Source of the DNA: Cytophagales bacterium
GTDB taxonomy: Bacteria; Bacteroidota; Bacteroidia; Cytophagales; Cyclobacteriaceae
Assembly: GCA_020063545.1 (NCBI GenBank)
Contig: JAGUUF010000084.1
Location: forward strand, 1 to 5,706
Direction: 5' to 3'
Length of the DNA stretch: 5,706 nucleotides
Shown here: positions 5,322-5,706 of the stretch, in pieces
How positions within the stretch are numbered: position 1 is the first letter of the stretch
How the letters are laid out: every line of letters begins with the position of its first letter
Notes under the pieces: generated by a model
The model's database searches: none
Told to the model about the DNA's origin: nothing
The model's input: only the letters and a program-made list of their open reading frames with translations
Position numbers and translations under genes: made by a program

Positions 5322-5706
5322 GTCGGTTTATATATTCCGGAAATTTCAACAACCGGCTTCCATACCACGAAAACACTTCCCCGTCAACCAGCAGAACCTT
5401 AGCAGCAGGAACCACCTGTTTCAACAGAAGCATGTGTTTTTCTGAAAAAGGGTAGGGTTCGGATGACAGAAAAATAACGTCCGGGTTGATCTGCCTGATA
5501 TCTTCATCGGTTAGTTCCGGGTAACGACTTTTACTAACCGCGTTCCGGAACCCGGCCAGCTCCAGCATGGAATGGATAAACGTTTGGGTACCGGCTGCCA
5601 TCCAGGGGTTTTTCCAGATAAGATAAAGCACTGTAAAAGGTGTGGCCTTTATAATAGATTGAAAGGAACTGTCTATCTCCCGGATAAGCGTAGCCGCCCG
5701 GCCTTC
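5302..5706 (-). CDS. Helical-backbone metal/cobalamin-type substrate-binding protein, C-terminal part
   Basis: The open frame enters from the right edge; 134 C-terminal residues are visible and the start is outside the window. It looks like the C-terminal lobe of a BtuF/FhuD-type binding protein, the family that delivers vitamin B12, haem or ferric siderophores to an ABC importer. The supporting pattern is VLYLIWKNPWMAAG (a core strand and loop), then TFIHSMLELAGFRNAV (helix bearing the typical LELAG(F)xNA motif), INPDVIFLSSEPYPF (strand plus the SSEP(Y)PF turn) and VDGEVFSWYGSRL near the end. These are characteristic of the single-gene Bacteroidota members annotated as cobalamin-binding or helical-backbone metal receptors. 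The true ligand cannot be told from this half, and any signal peptide or lipobox would lie outside the window. A GTG at 5631 is in frame but internal, since homology-like sequence continues upstream of it. The gene converges on aroA with a 20-base overlap. Confidence 0.85.
   Translation of the reverse strand, partial: EGRAATLIREIDSSFQSIIKATPFTVLYLIWKNPWMAAGTQTFIHSMLELAGFRNAVSKSRYPELTDEDIRQINPDVIFLSSEPYPFSEKHMLLLKQVVPAAKVLLVDGEVFSWYGSRLLKFPEYINRLTAQLQ

Noticed and set aside
5302..5631. GTG at 5631 as the real start of a 109-residue protein
   Set aside because: The frame stays open to the window edge and the extra 25 residues continue a plausible fold; starting there would cut off the N-terminal lobe of the binding-protein family.

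Overview
The window reads as a piece of ordinary housekeeping chromosome from a member of the Bacteroidota, probably Cytophagales-like (the phylum is fairly safe, the order is a guess). The reasons are: a DAHP synthase of the Bacteroidota subtype with a C-terminal chorismate mutase, a single-domain proline dehydrogenase, almost no Shine-Dalgarno sequences, several matches to the Bacteroidota -7 promoter element TAnnTTTG, and a roughly balanced base composition. Coding density is very high. The longest stretch without a gene is about 133 bases. No mobile element, CRISPR array, tRNA or rRNA is visible.

Layout from left to right. Positions 1-301 (minus) hold the first 100 residues of lysyl-tRNA synthetase, cut by the window edge. 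Positions 376-1554 (minus) encode a monofunctional proline dehydrogenase. The 133-base gap at 1555-1687 separates it from the divergent aromatic genes; it carries a good candidate promoter for proline dehydrogenase and a near-perfect 18-base palindrome. Next come a bifunctional DAHP synthase/chorismate mutase (1688-2785, plus) and 3-dehydroquinate synthase aroB (2772-3815, plus), which overlap by 14 bases and are very likely one operon. A 62-residue basic membrane protein (3806-3994, minus) lies between aroB and the EPSP synthase gene aroA (4095-5321, plus, GTG start). The right end (5302-5706, minus) is the C-terminal part of a helical-backbone metal/cobalamin-type substrate-binding protein.

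The three aromatic enzymes cover shikimate-pathway steps 1, 2 and 6, plus the chorismate-to-prephenate step that follows chorismate. Carrying the mutase on the entry enzyme offers a direct way to link pathway entry to prephenate production. The other pathway genes (aroQ/D, aroE, aroK, aroC, prephenate dehydratase/dehydrogenase) are not here. aroA is probably a separate transcription unit, because an oppositely oriented gene lies between it and aroB.

I found no convincing new biological system. The most noteworthy signals are small. The 20-base overlap of the convergent aroA and binding-protein genes is itself a symmetric hairpin. A second hairpin just after aroB lies inside the coding end of the opposing gene. 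A palindrome sits in the proline dehydrogenase/aroG intergenic region. The chorismate mutase domain has unusual residues at two positions that matter in the E. coli enzyme.
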